Shown here one piece after another: positions 31,701 to 44,085 of a DNA stretch of 64,000 nucleotides. Origin of the DNA: Clusia tigrina (lineage: Eukaryota > Arthropoda > Insecta > Diptera > Clusiidae). A model generated the notes under the pieces. It had not been told where the DNA came from and ran no database searches. It worked only from the letters and a program-made list of their open reading frames with translations. The stretch is from contig OV050033.1 of the NCBI GenBank assembly GCA_920105625.2, forward strand, positions 1,902,001 to 1,966,000, read 5' to 3'. Position numbers and translations under genes: made by a program. Position 1 is the first letter of the stretch, and each line of letters opens with the position of its first letter.

Positions 31701-34700
31701 TGGCAAACACAACCCAAGGCCGCAGCTGATCAATTATAATTTTCTTTATTTATTTAAGAATTACCCACTTGCTTGTTCTCAAAGCTAATAAGAAACGAAA
31801 TAGGGTATTCTAACGAATTTTGGGAGTTACGTTTTGAATATACTTCAGAGGAACGAGGTAGGTTGTTCTGAAATGTTCAACAAATATGTTAAAATTTTCT
31901 ATCGTCTGCGCCACAAATGAAATACAATTGTGAATAATTTCTTGTGAACTTACGCTTTTATATCTGTGTCTGCTGCTGTTTTATGTGGCTGCACGAGCAA
32001 CGCAGGCAGACAGAAGAAATATAATCTACTACAAAAACTACAATTTTCAGTTGTTTCTTTCCCCGAGTGTGCTTTATACAATTCTGCACCTTTAAGGTGC
32101 CCATAGACACATCATGCACTGCAAACTGCCGATGAACACTCGTGTACGTGTGAGATTGACGAACTGCGTACACACTCGTCATGCATCATTCTGTACTGCA
32201 TCGTGCTAGTGTGAACATCATGCGTGCGCGAACAAGAAAATTAATTGCCGTCGCTATTCAGCGCTTATTATATCCCATAATGCAAGCAAACTCCTGTAGA
32301 TTTCAATTAACACCAAAATTAATCTTTTTTCAATAATTTTTTCTATTTTATTAATAATTAGAAATACAATTATTAATAACTATATTACTATAATTTGGGA
32401 AAAAAATAAACAGTAGCACTAGCAGTGGGGGTATCGGCTGATTTTATTAATAAAATACACACCAAACCACAAAAAAATAACGTAGTTTTCAAAAAGTGAA
32501 ACAGGATGTTATGAAATAAAAAAAGGAAACGTCAAAAAAAATGAACAAATTGACAGAAAATGGCAAAATAACCCGCAAAAAATGAACGTATTCATCGGTT
32601 GCAGTATGTTCATCGAAAAATATCAAAGCAGTTTTGATATTTCATACCAGTGTTGCACGAGAGAAAAATAAAAAAGTACTCTTGTTTTAAAAAAAAAAAA
32701 AAAAGATGAGAAATAAAAAAACTCCCAACTAAAATTTTTAGGAACTTTCCTTTTTAGAGAATATCTTTTTAGAACCTACCTTGTTGTAGAAAATGTACTG
32801 TTTAGAACTTTTCCTTTTTTTAAATTTATTTTAGAACCTACCTTGTTGTCCAAAATATACTCTTTAGAACTTACCTTTCTGTGGAAAATTTTTTTAGAAC
32901 CTACCTTGTTGCCGGAACTATACTCTTTAGAACTTACCTTATTGTAGAAAATGAATATATTTTTAGAACCTACCTTGTTATAGAAGATGCCCTCTTTAGA
33001 ACTTCCCGTAAAGTTTCGTACTATAACAGAAAAGTTATAATAATTTTAAAAAAATAAAAAGTACTAGTTCCAAAATAAAAAGTACTCGCAATATAAAAAG
33101 GTACTCTAAATGGTACGAAAGTACCAACTTGTGCAACACTGTTTCATACTGCATTGTCCGTGTGACTCACACACTCTCATCCTCTCTCAATTTCTCTCAA
33201 TTTCACTAATACACACTTATTGCAGTTTGCAGTGCATGATGTGTCTATGGGCACCTTTAAGCTAAGCATACACAAGTATGGTTGTGCGATCGGTTTGAAA
33301 GTGATTCACCACACACGGCAAACTGAACTCTATTCTTGAGCGTTGTGGAGACACATGAATGCGAAAGACGCGGATGGTGCAATCGCTTTTTTAATTATTT
33401 ATTTCTGCACGTAGCAAAGAAAACAGAAGACGTATATGGAGTGGTCACATAAAATAAAGGTTCCCATATCCATGTGTTGTTTTTCAACTTTCGTTGACGA
33501 CTTCAACCGAAATGAGGATATGTTTGACAACAACGCCATATTCGACAAACATGTTTGCAAACGGATCGCCAAAAATAGAAAAATTTCACAAACATACGAT
33601 CAGTTTGATAACAACGCCACAGACGAGAAAAACGTCTGCCAAACCAAACCAATCGAGTATGGCAACCTTTCGTAATGCTGCTCTAATAGCAATAGTTCAT
33701 CTTCCGGTCTTGAATCTGCCGTCACAAAAGAGCTTTCAAGAAACAGTGCTCCGTAACGCTTCTGTTTGCATATCTTTGCTTTTATCGGTATCGCATGGCA
33801 TATGTGATTGTTCCGCTAATTTTATAATTTGCGAATAGCATACTCGTACATGATTATAACGCACCGCATCTGTTTCAATGTACCTTAACGTATTCTACTT
33901 TAAGTCTTCACGTAGTTGATAAACAATTAATTAATTGAAATTCGTCGAAATAAAACATACTTATCAAAGAGTGCAGAAGAAATTGACACCGTTACATCAA
34001 CAACGTTAACATAAAGAAACATAATGGATTAAAAAGTCAATTTTAAAAAGCTGGAAAATCGCCTGAATTCACCCTCCCCCTCCCAAAAACAAGGCTACTC
34101 CTTTTCCTCAGCCCAATTCCCTTCATTTAATAAAAAAATTCAACTCGAGTTCGGCTCTTGTTTTCAAATGTTCATTTCTTACCGGCGAGGAGTGTCAGGT
34201 AAGTGCCAGGACTCAGATCCTGACCTAACAAAATCTATGATTTTATCTTAATCTTCTCGGGCTGAAAGACAATGTAACTCCTCATTATTGGCAAACTTGA
34301 AAAAACATTACATTCAACGATGTGTTTTCTGTTGAACTGAGGTACCTTTCATAAATTATATTTCTTCACGCAGAAATTAAATTGGCATAATTTTGAATTT
34401 TTGTATTCAAGGAATTAGCAATTGAAGTATAATAATGACATGATGAAAAAAATATTTTCTGTGTTTAACATGCACATAAAGAACACAAACACGTTCGTCC
34501 ATGAACTGAATCTACAGAACAAAAACACATCAGCAGCACAGCTAAACACACAAAACATCTAGTTCGAAAAGGCAGGGCACTTTGAATAGAGCCAACAGCA
34601 TGGAAAGCGTAAAATGAAAATTATCAAGGCCTGGGGTAGCGAGAGAAACGAACCTTAGCAGAAGTTCATTAAGAAAAATATAAACAAACCCACGAGAAAC

Positions 34701-35516
34701 TGGTGCTCCAAAAACCGTCTATGCACTCCAGAATCTGCCGGGAGGGGAGCCACTGTAGACGCACAAATAAATCGGCACACTTCGCTAAAAACAAAACATG
34801 TCAAACATTCCCTACAGCGTTCTTACGAGTGTGCCCGTTTTGTGTTTGTGTGTGTGTAGTGTGTGCGTGCTTATTTTGCCACAAGTTGAGAAGTTGTTAC
34901 ATGCTTTGCGTTTTACAACATGACTAGCAGCAGAACACAAAAGCAACAACTAGAAATAAGCAGCAAACAAGTTCAAGGGCACTGCGCATTGGCGCAACGT
35001 GCTGAATATCTGCACAGAACGAAGCGTAAACTGCTCTGCCCGCCGCGGCCTTAATTAAGCGGCGCTAGTTTGGTTGATTTCGGATCCCAACTAACTTATT
35101 GCTGAATAGGAATAGTTACGCCACAACAATTTCTTCGAAAGACAAACGATGAAAATAGTTTTTTATTTCACTAAATTGCAAATTATTAAAAAAATGAATC
35201 CAACTCACACCGAGTTATCAGAATGCATGCACAAATATAAAAAGCAAAAAATTAGAATTATAAATGGTTTCAAATTACCTTGATTTCATTTACACATTGA
35301 AATAAAAATACACTTTAAAAAATAAAGCAAAGATCTCAAATTTACCTGATTTTGTACATTGATGATTAGCTGGCTGTGTGCATTCAACACCAAATTCAGA
35401 AGAACAAACAAAGCGAAATTTAATCTAGTAATATTACGCGTACAGGGTGCAGTCGATTTATTCCGTCGCTGCCCGGCTACAGTATACGGCCCGGCGCTGC
35501 ATAACTGCAATAACAT
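25740..35516 (-). CDS. oaf: out at first (OAF) secreted protein
   Basis: Exons (minus): 35516-35346, 26681-26568, 26445-26127, 26014-25740; every junction is GT/AG and the joined frame is 292 codons plus UGA. Exon 1 has a hydrophobic signal segment (NFALFVLLNLVLNAHS) and ends QLIINVQNQ; exon 2 continues GGEVIQENITSN ... TLEFQKTDGTLITQVIDFRN; exon 3 has ALVLGEEERGQSQYQVMCFA, AMAKLRQKNPSTIRTPEED and YVRDVDLKAWAELPG; exon 4 has the Cys-rich end (SLWAPCLCTLETCIGWYPCG, CGIKTCRKC, QKQQCLWDE). This is the OAF family, conserved from flies to mammals and extracellular; its molecular role is poorly known. Intron 1 is 8.66 kb and filled with repeats; introns 2 and 3 are 122 and 112 bp. The exact N-terminus is the least certain part. 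Confidence 0.93.
27705..28429 (-). mobile_element. LINE fragment (reverse transcriptase C-terminus), 14-bp target duplication
   Basis: Flanked by CATTTTACTAATCA at 27690-27703 and 28430-28443 (the last bases overlap the tail repeat). Read on the minus strand: KMGLAVNEDKTKYLV, DFVYLGTSI, EIKRRITLANRCYFGL, LYKALILPVLLYGDETW, then after a one-base frameshift near 28104 GAFERKILRRIYGP, RLRWLGHVVRM, GRPPLRWKDQV and NWRQRARSRDDWR. This is the thumb/C-terminal part of a non-LTR reverse transcriptase (RTE/Jockey-like; clade unsure). It ends in a (TGA)n tail. 5'-truncated, inside oaf intron 1. Confidence 0.85.
28444..30040. other. oaf intron 1, no gene recognised
   Basis: AT-rich intronic DNA. A short coding-like stretch occurs on the plus strand around 29635-29790 (reading TTRFTSIVDNSVNPTVCLGL), just upstream of the ORF at 30041 and possibly part of the same decayed element; nothing else stands out. 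Confidence 0.4.
30041..30559 (+). pseudogene. Unidentified 172-codon ORF with a C-terminal hydrophobic segment
   Basis: ATG at 30041 to TGA at 30557-30559, antisense inside oaf intron 1. Gln-rich start (CTLQQQQSEEYQYISAEQQ), hydrophilic middle (NGLRFTQNDTPWSHALNL), then a strongly hydrophobic segment near the end (IQIIIIFQLILYLSFLWLK). Not recognised. The layout could be the remains of a retroelement ORF with a membrane-anchor-like end, but this is a guess from composition only. Confidence 0.3.
30876..31319. mobile_element. MITE-like inverted-repeat element 1
   Basis: Terminal inverted repeats of about 30 bp (30876-30905 against 31290-31319; outer bases CTTGATGCAACGACACAGG) with a target duplication ACTGAATC on both sides (30868-30875 and 31320-31327; a ninth base also matches). 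444 bp, no coding frame. Such an 8-9 bp duplication fits hAT, P or Merlin-type mobilisation, but the termini do not decide between them. Confidence 0.85.
31393..31462. repeat. 35-bp tandem duplication
   Basis: Two identical adjacent copies (31393-31427 and 31428-31462) of a unit beginning CTGAATTTGACCGTTTGGCG, just beyond MITE 1 in oaf intron 1. Confidence 0.9.
32096..33255. mobile_element. MITE-like inverted-repeat element 2 with internal minisatellite
   Basis: Perfect 34-bp inverted termini (32096-32129 and 33222-33255, outer bases GGTGCCCATAGACACATCAT) flanked by TTTAA at 32091-32095 and 33256-33260. 1160 bp without a transposase. It contains a diverged tandem array (32746-33005). Target sequence TTTAA/TTAA is compatible with several DNA transposon groups; the ends do not start CCC as piggyBac does. 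Confidence 0.85.
32746..33005. repeat. Minisatellite inside MITE 2
   Basis: About four diverged units, each pairing TTTAGAACCTACCTTGTTG with CTCTTTAGAACTTACCTT-like halves, period roughly 60-70 bp. Confidence 0.75.
33261..35345. other. oaf intron 1, left of exon 1; no gene recognised
   Basis: The ORFs at 33436-33838 contain a weak internal duplication (GACAACAACGCCA near 33528, GATAACAACGCCA near 33606) but no known domain. The rest is ordinary AT-rich intron. Confidence 0.4.
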
Positions 35517-37477
35517 GTTTTCCGTGTGTGCACCAACCGCAATTTAGTCGTTCTCTCCTTGAATCACAACTTTGTCTTTCAGAGATCACTCCGTTATTTT
35601 CGTGCTATTTACGTATTCAATTAATTTCCCAATTCTGATAGTAGAATGCATATGTTCACTTTAGTCGTCGGCATTTAAAATGGAGGTCGTTTTGTGATTG
35701 CATGCAAATTTATGAAATGAAGCGGGAAACTTCACAATACTTCGCACACACACACGCGACACTCGCCTTGAAATTCACTTACGAAAGACAGGCAACTCTG
35801 ACTCCACTACAATGTCTTCTTGTTATTTTGCAATGGCGACTATCATCGTCTGCCGTTATTCCTAGCGGTATTTTATACGCGACACATTTTAGCGTCTCCA
35901 GTGCAGTTAACGGCCACTATTGATATATCAATTATTTGATTTGCATTTACTGGGCACTCGTGCTTGCAATTAACAATGCATTATTCCTTTAATTACACAA
36001 TTTCTCCCAATTTATTCAATTCACTCTTCCCGTCGGCACAAGTAACACATCCAACTAAATCGCCATGTTGAAAACGACTGAAATATTTCCTTCCATTTCA
36101 ATGCAATTTCGAAGTCATTTCACATCCAATAAACGTCAAGTTCAAATGTCATTGCATTGGTAGCTGCGTTCGTTTTATGATGTCACGTAATATTTTAACT
36201 TCTTCTTACATACCATATAATAAAAACCTACCTAGTTTTGGATTATATATAAGCTATATCAGGGCACACCTAGTGCTCCCTAACCTATATATTATATCAT
36301 TTATTTTATTTGCAACTATAACTTATTATATATATGTTATATATGTAATTGTGTAAGCGGTGTGTCCTATAGAAATATATAAAAGATAACTTTTTTGCCA
36401 AGTGTTGTATCAAAATAGTGTAGAATAATTTATCCGGTGTTGTATTTCTATCTATAATTGTATTTCTATCTATGTTGTATTTCTAATCTATAATATTAGT
36501 CTATAGATATTACTGATAGTAAGGACAGATTTTTCAGTTCCTTATACTCAGGATTTGAAAAGTAGACGCCAAGGAAGTAGTAATAAATGTAAACAAGGAA
36601 AAATGTGAATTGTCTTTGCAGGTATATAAAGTTAAAGTTTCTTAAGTCCAGATATAAAATATAGCTTAGGATCTTTAAGTTTTGTTTAACAATTAAATTT
36701 TGTATATAAATTGTAATTTAAAGTCAATTAATTTATTTTGTATGGTGTTTCTCTCTAAACTCTTATTTATTTGGAAATTAATTTTAAAAGTTTTTATATT
36801 GGCGTACAAAAAACTTTTCTAATAATCCTTTATATAAAAACTGATTTCCATATTTGCATCGATTGAACAAAGTTCGACATTTATTAAAATCCTATTTTAA
36901 AAATGAAATAGAAATATCCTCCAGAAATCTAAATTAATATCGAAAAGTGACTCGGGCATGGTCGAATGAAATACGAATTCATCTCATATTTACTTTACAA
37001 TTACAGTATAACATCTATTTTAATTTGGTTTGGCCCATTTCTAGCTAAGGACTAAACTTAGGTAGATCGAATTTGACGGAAAATGAAAAGTAACTATAAT
37101 TTAGGATTTCTATTCAATATAAATGCCATCACCTTAGTTTTTAGTGGCTTAGTTAAGTTTATCATTAGATTTATTTGTGTGTAAACTTTCTTAAATAAAT
37201 AAATACATAAAAATCATCATTTTTAGTACTATTTCTTTGTGTTCTAATAAAATACATCTTTGCATATATTCGAAGCCAATTATGTGTCGTACTGTACGAA
37301 GAAGTATTTGACAGATTGCTGTAGGAAAAGTTTCGCTCATACGTGTACATTCAGATATCAGCTGTAGTAGGGGAGATTGTTTTTAATTTTTCATTCCATT
37401 AAATTAATTAAAGTAATAAAAAGTTTACTTCTAGTTGCTTGTAAATTAAAATTAAAACGTGTAGCCGGAACCACAAA
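35517..37477. promoter_or_regulatory. Divergent upstream region shared by oaf and Slh
   Basis: 1.96 kb between the oaf start (minus) and the Slh start (plus); both promoters and 5' untranslated regions should lie here. I could not place either transcription start with confidence. A short tandem of TTGTATTTCTATCTAT units lies at about 36440-36495. No ORF is convincing. Confidence 0.5.
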
Positions 37478-40400
37478 ATGAGTTCTTTGCGTGAGAGGCA
37501 AATAAGTAAGTGAGATGTGTTCTGTGCTCCTCCCATTGATATACAGAAATTTCTAAATTTCCCCTCCTTCCCTAAATTTGTGCTAATTTCATTTATCCCC
37601 ATGAACAGGTGCAATTAAGCAGATGCTTAATTTGAATGCCCAGCAGTCCAAAGTGTTGGTGGCGGAGCCCGTCTGGAAAATTCTTATATACGATCGTGTT
37701 GGGCAGGATGTGATTTCACCTATATTCTCCATAAAGGAGTTGCGGGAGCTGGGCGTTACGCTGCATGTGTAAGTAGGCGGGATGGTCTTCCTTGTCACAT
37801 AACGCACTAATCTGATTTCAAACCGTGCAGCCAGCTGCACTCTGATAGAGACTCCATCCCCGATGTGCCAGCGGTTTACTTTTGCATGCCAACAGACGAA
37901 AATCTCGACCGCATTCAACAGGATTTCAGCAACGGCCTCTACGACATTTACCACCTCAACTTTCTAGCACCCATAACACGGCAGAAGATCGAGGACTTGG
38001 CTGCTGCCGCTCTACAGGCAGGCTGTGTGGCCAATATACACCGTGTTTACGACCAGTACGTGAACTTCATTAGCTTGGAGGATGACTTCTTTATACTGAA
38101 GCACCAGCAAAGTGAACAGTTTTCGTATTATACTATCAACCGAGCTAACACGCGCGACGATGAAATGGAGGCTCTCATGGATTCGATTGTAGATTCGCTG
38201 TTTGCCGTGTTCGTGACACTCGGCAATGTGCCCATTATACGATGTCCTCGTAATAGCGCCGCTGAGATGGTCGCACGGAAGTTGGAGAAGAAGTTGCGTG
38301 AGAATTTGTGGGACGCACGCTCGAATTTGTTTCATATGGACGCCACGCAAGCTGGTGGTGGTGTGTTCAGCTTCCATCGGCCGCTGTTGCTGCTGCTTGA
38401 TCGAAATCTGGATTTGGCTACACCTCTGCATCACACCTGGTCCTATCAGGCGTTGGTGCACGATGTACTCGAGTTGGGCTTGAATATGGTCTACGTGGAA
38501 GATGATGTCGCCTCCGTCACAGGTGAGTGGCTGAAAGTTTTTAGACTAATCTATTGATTAAAATGCTTTTGGCTTTCCAGGGGCTCGCAAGAAGCCTAAA
38601 GCCTGTGATCTGGATCACACCGATCGGTTCTGGGTTACACACAAGGGCAGTCCTTTTCCGACAGTAGCCGAAGCAATACAAGAGGAATTGGAATCGTATC
38701 GCAGTTCCGAAGAGGAAATAAAACGTCTCAAAACGTCCATGGGCATTGACGGCGAGGCAGAAGTGGCCTTCTCCATGGTGAATGACACCACGGCCAGACT
38801 TACCAATGCTGTCAATTCCTTGCCACAGCTCATGGAGAAAAAACGACTGATCGACATGCATACAAAAATTGCCACCGCCATACTGAATTTCATAAAGTCG
38901 CGTCGTTTGGACTCCTTTTTTGAACTGGAAGAGAAGATCATGTCCAAGCAAACACTGGACCGACCACTGTTGGAGTTGCTGAAAGATCCGGAATTCGGTT
39001 TGCCCGAAGATAAATTGCGCTTGTATGTCATATTTTACATATGCGCACAGAATGTGCCGGAGTTCGAATTGGAGCGCATGAAGGAAGCGTTGCAGGAGGC
39101 CGGTTGTGACCTGTCCTGTCTGTCCTATGTGCAACGCTGGAAGGCCATTATGAATCGTTCGCCATCGATAAACCAAGCGACTCAATATGAAGGCGGTGGC
39201 ACGAAAACAGTCTCAATGTTCTCGAAATTGGTGTCGCAGGGCTCGTCATTTGTCATGGAAGGAGTTAAAAATTTGGTGGTCAAGCGGCATGTAAGTGAGA
39301 ACTGAAATTGAAAGACTTGGCATAGGGAGCAATCTAGTCGTTATATGCAAAATTGTGTGTTTGAAACCTCATCTTTTTCTTCTGCTAGTGGGCTTTCTGA
39401 TACGCAGAAGGCGCTAGGCATTCTTATCGCAACCCTTACCAGCCTGAAGATCCAGTCTACCACAACAACTCATCCTGAGTTTCCGTAGGACGATTCCCTT
39501 CAAACAAACCCTTCGGGCCATTAAACTCACATGCGTTTGTTTTACTTTGAAGTTGGTCCTCCATTGCCCCCGTTTCTTCCGCCCGGTCCCAGCATCCAAT
39601 TGGACAGATAATTTTTTCGAATTTAACCCACCTTGGAATTTGCATACTTCCAAAGGTCAGAGCTCCATTAAAATAAAATCAATTAAGAGCCATTTTATTA
39701 CCTTTCACGTCCTTATCAAGACCAAAATCACAACACAAGAAGACGACAACGGCTTCGCCTGCGACTGCGGCGGTAACGAAGCACGCGTCTTAAAAACTTG
39801 CCACGTGAATCTCTTAATTAAGTATCCAAAGGAGTGAAGGAGTGGTTGAAAATGCAAATTAATATATGCAGAACGATTCGGTCATGGTTTCGGCATTTGA
39901 AATTGAATGTGAGAAAAGATTTCGTGAACACGTTTGGTTCTGGGATTCATCCCACACCAGCGATCCACAAACTTTCCATATAAAAACCAAGAATGAGTTT
40001 TAGGGTTAGCGTAGCCCAGGGACAAACCTAGGGGGAAGCGACGCTGGTCCATTAAATGTGTCTGTACTGTCACCTCAATTGCCTTAGTGTGCTTTCCTTA
40101 GCGTAGGCCACGTTTGGTGTTCCAGTTTCCACCCAGATCCATACTTGTTTTTTCAGGATGTTCCGTTTTCTCGTTAGGATGCAAAAGCTCATTTGTGTTT
40201 CCTTCTGCTTCCAGAGCGTTCCCGTAACGAAAATCACCGAACAAGTGATGGAATGCCGCAGCAATGCGGAGACCGATGATTATCTCTATCTGGACCCGAA
40301 GCTGTTGAAAGGCGGTGATGTCATGCCCAAAAATCGCGCACCATTCCATGATGCCATCGTCTTCATTGTGGGCGGGGGCAATTATATTGAATACCAGAAT

Positions 40401-40538
40401 TTAGTCGACTACGTGCGGCAGAAGCAGACCGCCAACAAGCGCATCATCTACGGTTCTTCCACACTGAGCAATTCGAGGCAGTTCCTCAAGGAGCTGTCGG
40501 CACTTGGTCGGGAAATAAAGGGCCCTGTACTGAGTTAG
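37478..40538 (+). CDS. Slh: Sly1 homologue, Sec1/Munc18 vesicle-traffic protein
   Basis: Exons 37478-37505, 37609-37768, 37831-38522, 38581-39290 and 40215-40538; all junctions are GT/AG and the joined frame gives 637 residues with no break. Starts MSSLRERQISAIKQMLNLN, then PVWKILIYDRVGQDVISP (residues 31-48), LHSDRDSIPDVPAVYFCMPT, FVTLGNVPIIRCPRNSAAEM, LLLLDRNLDLATPLHHTWSY (about 248-267), KGSPFPTVAEAIQEELESYR, LPQLMEKKRLIDMHTKIATA, VMEGVKNLVVKRH and VFIVGGGNYIEYQNLVDYV. Sly1/SCFD1 binds the ER-Golgi syntaxin (Sed5/Syx5) N-terminus and promotes SNARE assembly. Length equals the family norm, and the tiny first exon is supported by LRERQ. Divergent from oaf, as expected for the oaf-Slh-dpp neighbourhood. 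Intron 4 is 924 bp; the other introns are 58-103 bp. Confidence 0.97.
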
Positions 40539-42244
40539 GAGCGCCACACACATCAACCAGCTCCTAAACAACATTCAATGCTGCTGTGCGGAGAACGTTC
40601 AAAAATATTAACTTGTGGAACTTGCTTGAGGAATGTAGTGGAGGAATGCGCGGGGGCAATGGAAGAAAGCTAAGTTTCGGCGACCCGGTGGAGTTTATGT
40701 TAGAGATACAAATTGCTGCGCCTTAATCATATTCAATATGTTTACCTACTGTAATTTATGTTTAAACAATTGCTATAAAATATAAACAATCGGTTAGTAA
40801 GTAGTACGCCTGTGCAAGTGTATCGAAGATCAGAGTTCCGCGGCCGCTGCAATTAACACTCAACACCGGCCAAGTCGGCTCCCATACCAAAAATGGCATA
40901 CCCATCACTCACGGCCACTCAGCCAGCCAGTCAGTCAGTCAGTCACATGCCATTTGCAGTTAATTCAGTTTGGCATGAGGCGTTAAATGCGTGTACCGCG
41001 CTGCAAAACATGTGCTACAACCACAACAACCGAGCCTGGTTGGCAAGAAAAAATATACTCGTAGTAATAAAAATAAGAAAAGGTGTTGCGTCTATTTTAG
41101 AAAATTGGCTCAATTAAGTAAGCCACAAAAAGCAACAGGAAAGCCCCTAACGTGGTGACACTGAGCGACGGACACGTCTCCTCGCCCAGTCTGTTAAGGA
41201 TGAGCTGCAGCGGCGCGCTTAGATTAGCTGCCCGCTGACGAGTGTCGCTGCATTGCTCGCCTGCCGGCCACTTGCGGCATCGAAGCTCCTGCGTGCGTGT
41301 GTGTGAGTGAGTGTGCTCGTAGGCCGCGCGAGGCATACCTGTTGAGAGTCTTCACATTTCCAATTGCCTGGCTGACAATTATGGCTGATTGCACTTTTTC
41401 GCGACCAAGTTTTCTTGCTGTGTTAACAAATTGCAAACATGGTGCCCCGTTCCTGGGGCAATCAGTCTCGCAGCGGATTTGTTAGGAAGGTCCTCTGTGG
41501 GGAACTGGTACTGGGGCAATTCACTCCAAAATGTATGATGGTTTCTTTAATGGCATCAATCATTTTGATCTTTATTACTTGCGAGATTGATTTAGTGCTC
41601 TATTTTTATTAATATTATTCTTTGAGTTTATTTATTATTATATTATCGCATATCGTGCGTAGTCGGCAAACCAAGTCTATACTGGCACTCCCGAAGAAGG
41701 ATTGCAGAACGATTTGAGGCATACTGAGGTCACTATCTAACGGCGGTAAAATCCAAAAGGTTGGGACTTTCGAGCAATGACGATTGTTGGAAATGTAGGG
41801 AGCAGGGCACCAGGGAGGGTTTGGAGTATCTGCTGTGTCTATACCCTGCAATCTTAACAGCGCGCCTGGCACACCTGCGCGACCCCTGGTCTGAAGGATT
41901 GGACGAGGTCTAAGCACTAGGGATGATTTCGCTCTTAAAGTTCGCAATGGGGGTCTCTCTTTTTTCTACTTTATATTACGACTCTTAAATGTATATCCAT
42001 CGGGCACCGCAAAGGACTTCGCGGGTCTATGTGTGGCCTTCCTGGCCAGCCAGTGTAACCCAACCACACCAGAGTTTCAGCACTGGCAACAAATTTTGTG
42101 TATTATTGGTATTTTTATTAAAAAGTCAGTCTGGGCACCAAAATTCCGTGTTGCTAAATCGTTTAAGCGAATCGATTGCCAACTCGTTAAAAATAACGCC
42201 TTCGCTAAGTTTTCTTGGTCGCTTCCATGCAAGTTTCTAATTTA
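40539..42244. other. Slh 3' flank, no gene recognised
   Basis: Slh 3' untranslated region probably ends near 40790 (TATAAAATATAAAC; no canonical AATAAA seen). Beyond it lies CAGTCAGTCAGT (40929-40945) and ordinary sequence with no ORF of interest. Confidence 0.4.
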
Positions 42245-44085
42245 AAACTGGTGAATCGGGCGCGATTTTTGTTTCTTATATATTTAATTGTTATAATATT
42301 ATTTTATTAAGAAATTATTTATTTTGTGTTAATATTATTTTATTATTTTATTAAGAATTTATTCAATTGTTTTATATTAATTTATTAAGAATTTTTTAAT
42401 TTGTAAAATATTATTTTATTATTATTTTACTTTGAGCTGAAAGCCCTGGCAGCTAGTGCTCCTAAATTTCGTATGATAAGAATTGATTCTTATCTTTCTT
42501 CTATAAATAAATAAAATAAATAAATAATAATAATATTATTTTATTAAGAATTTATTTAATTGTTTTATATAATTTTATTTAGAATTTATTTAATTTTTTA
42601 TAATATTAATTTATCAAGAATTTTTTAATTTGTTAAAATATTATTTTTTTTATTATTTTATTAAGAATTTATTTAATTTGTTATAATATTAATTTATCAA
42701 GAATTTTTTAATTTGTTATAATATTATTTTTTTATTATTTTATTAAGAATTTATTTAATTGTTTTTATATTATTTTATTAAGAATTTATTTATCTGTTTT
42801 ATATTAATTTATTGAGAATTTATTTAATTATTTTTATATTTTTTTATTAATAATTTATTTAATTGCTTTATATAATTTTATTTAGAATTTATTTAATTTG
42901 TTATAATATTAATTTATCAAGAATTTTTTAATTTGTTAAAATATTATTTTTTTTATTATTTTATTAAGAATTTATTTAATTTGTTATAATATTAATTTAT
43001 CAAGAATTTTTTAATTTGTTATAATATTATTTTTTTATTATTTTATTAAGAATTTATTTAATTGTTTTTATATTATTTTATTAAGAATTTATTTATCTGT
43101 TTTATATTAATTTATTGAGAATTTATTTAATTATTTTTATATTTTTTTATTAAAAATTTATTTAATTGCTTTATATAATTTTATTTAGAATTTATTTAAT
43201 TTGTTATAATATTAATTTATCAAGAATTTTTTAATTTGTTAAAATATTATTTTATTATAATTTTATTAAGAATTTATTGAGAATTTATTTAATTATTTTT
43301 ATATTTTTTTATTAAGAGTTTATTTAATTGTTTTTATATTATTTTATTAAGAATTTATTTATTCGTTTTATATCATTTTTTAAAAATTTTATTATATATT
43401 GTATTATTTTATTAAGAATTTATTTAATTTGTTTTATATTAATTAAGCATTAATTTATTAAGAATTTATTTAATTGTTACTATCTTATTTTAATTGTTTA
43501 ATTTTGTCTTTTTCAATATATAAATAAATTATATAATTTTTCATTATTTTATTTTTATTATTTTTTGTTTATTTTATATTAATTTTTTATTAAAAATTTA
43601 TTTAATTATTATATTATTTTCTTAAGAATTATTTTATTTATATTATTTTATTGAAAATTAATTTCATAGCTTTACATAATTTTCGTAAGAATTTATATAA
43701 TTTGTTATATTATTTATTATTATTTCATTAAAAATTTTGTATAATAGTTTTATATAATTTTATTAAAAATATATTTAATTTGTTATAATATTATTTTATT
43801 TTATTAATTTTGCTTTTTTCAGTATATAAATAAATTATATAATTTTGTTCATTATTTTATTATTAATCTTTTTTGTTAATTTATATTAATTTTTGAATGC
43901 ATTATTTAGCTATTATTATTATATTTTTTAATGGATTTTAATGTATTATTATTAAATTTTTATATATTATTTTATTAAGGATTTTTTCAAATGTTTTTCT
44001 ATACATATTTATTTGTATGTAGTCTTTATTTATTTTATTATATATATTTATGTTTTTAATATTTTGTAAATTATTGATTTTGTGT
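42245..44085. repeat. AT-rich satellite-like block with higher-order repeat
   Basis: 1.8 kb of diverged units around ATTTTATTAAGAATTTATTT spaced about 35-40 bp. Inside, the segment TAATATTAATTTATCAAG recurs at 42601, 42903 and 43207, giving a higher-order period of 302-304 bp over nearly three copies. The units decay toward both edges. Non-coding; it lies between Slh and the presumed dpp regulatory DNA. Confidence 0.9.

Noticed and set aside
33436..33838. Two overlapping plus-strand ORFs in oaf intron 1
   Set aside because: Explained by a short internal duplication; no domain.
38541..39185. Long antisense ORFs across Slh exon 4
   Set aside because: Shadow frames of a well-supported coding exon.
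42245..44085. CRISPR-like periodic repeat
   Set aside because: Eukaryotic AT-rich tandem repeat without unique spacers.
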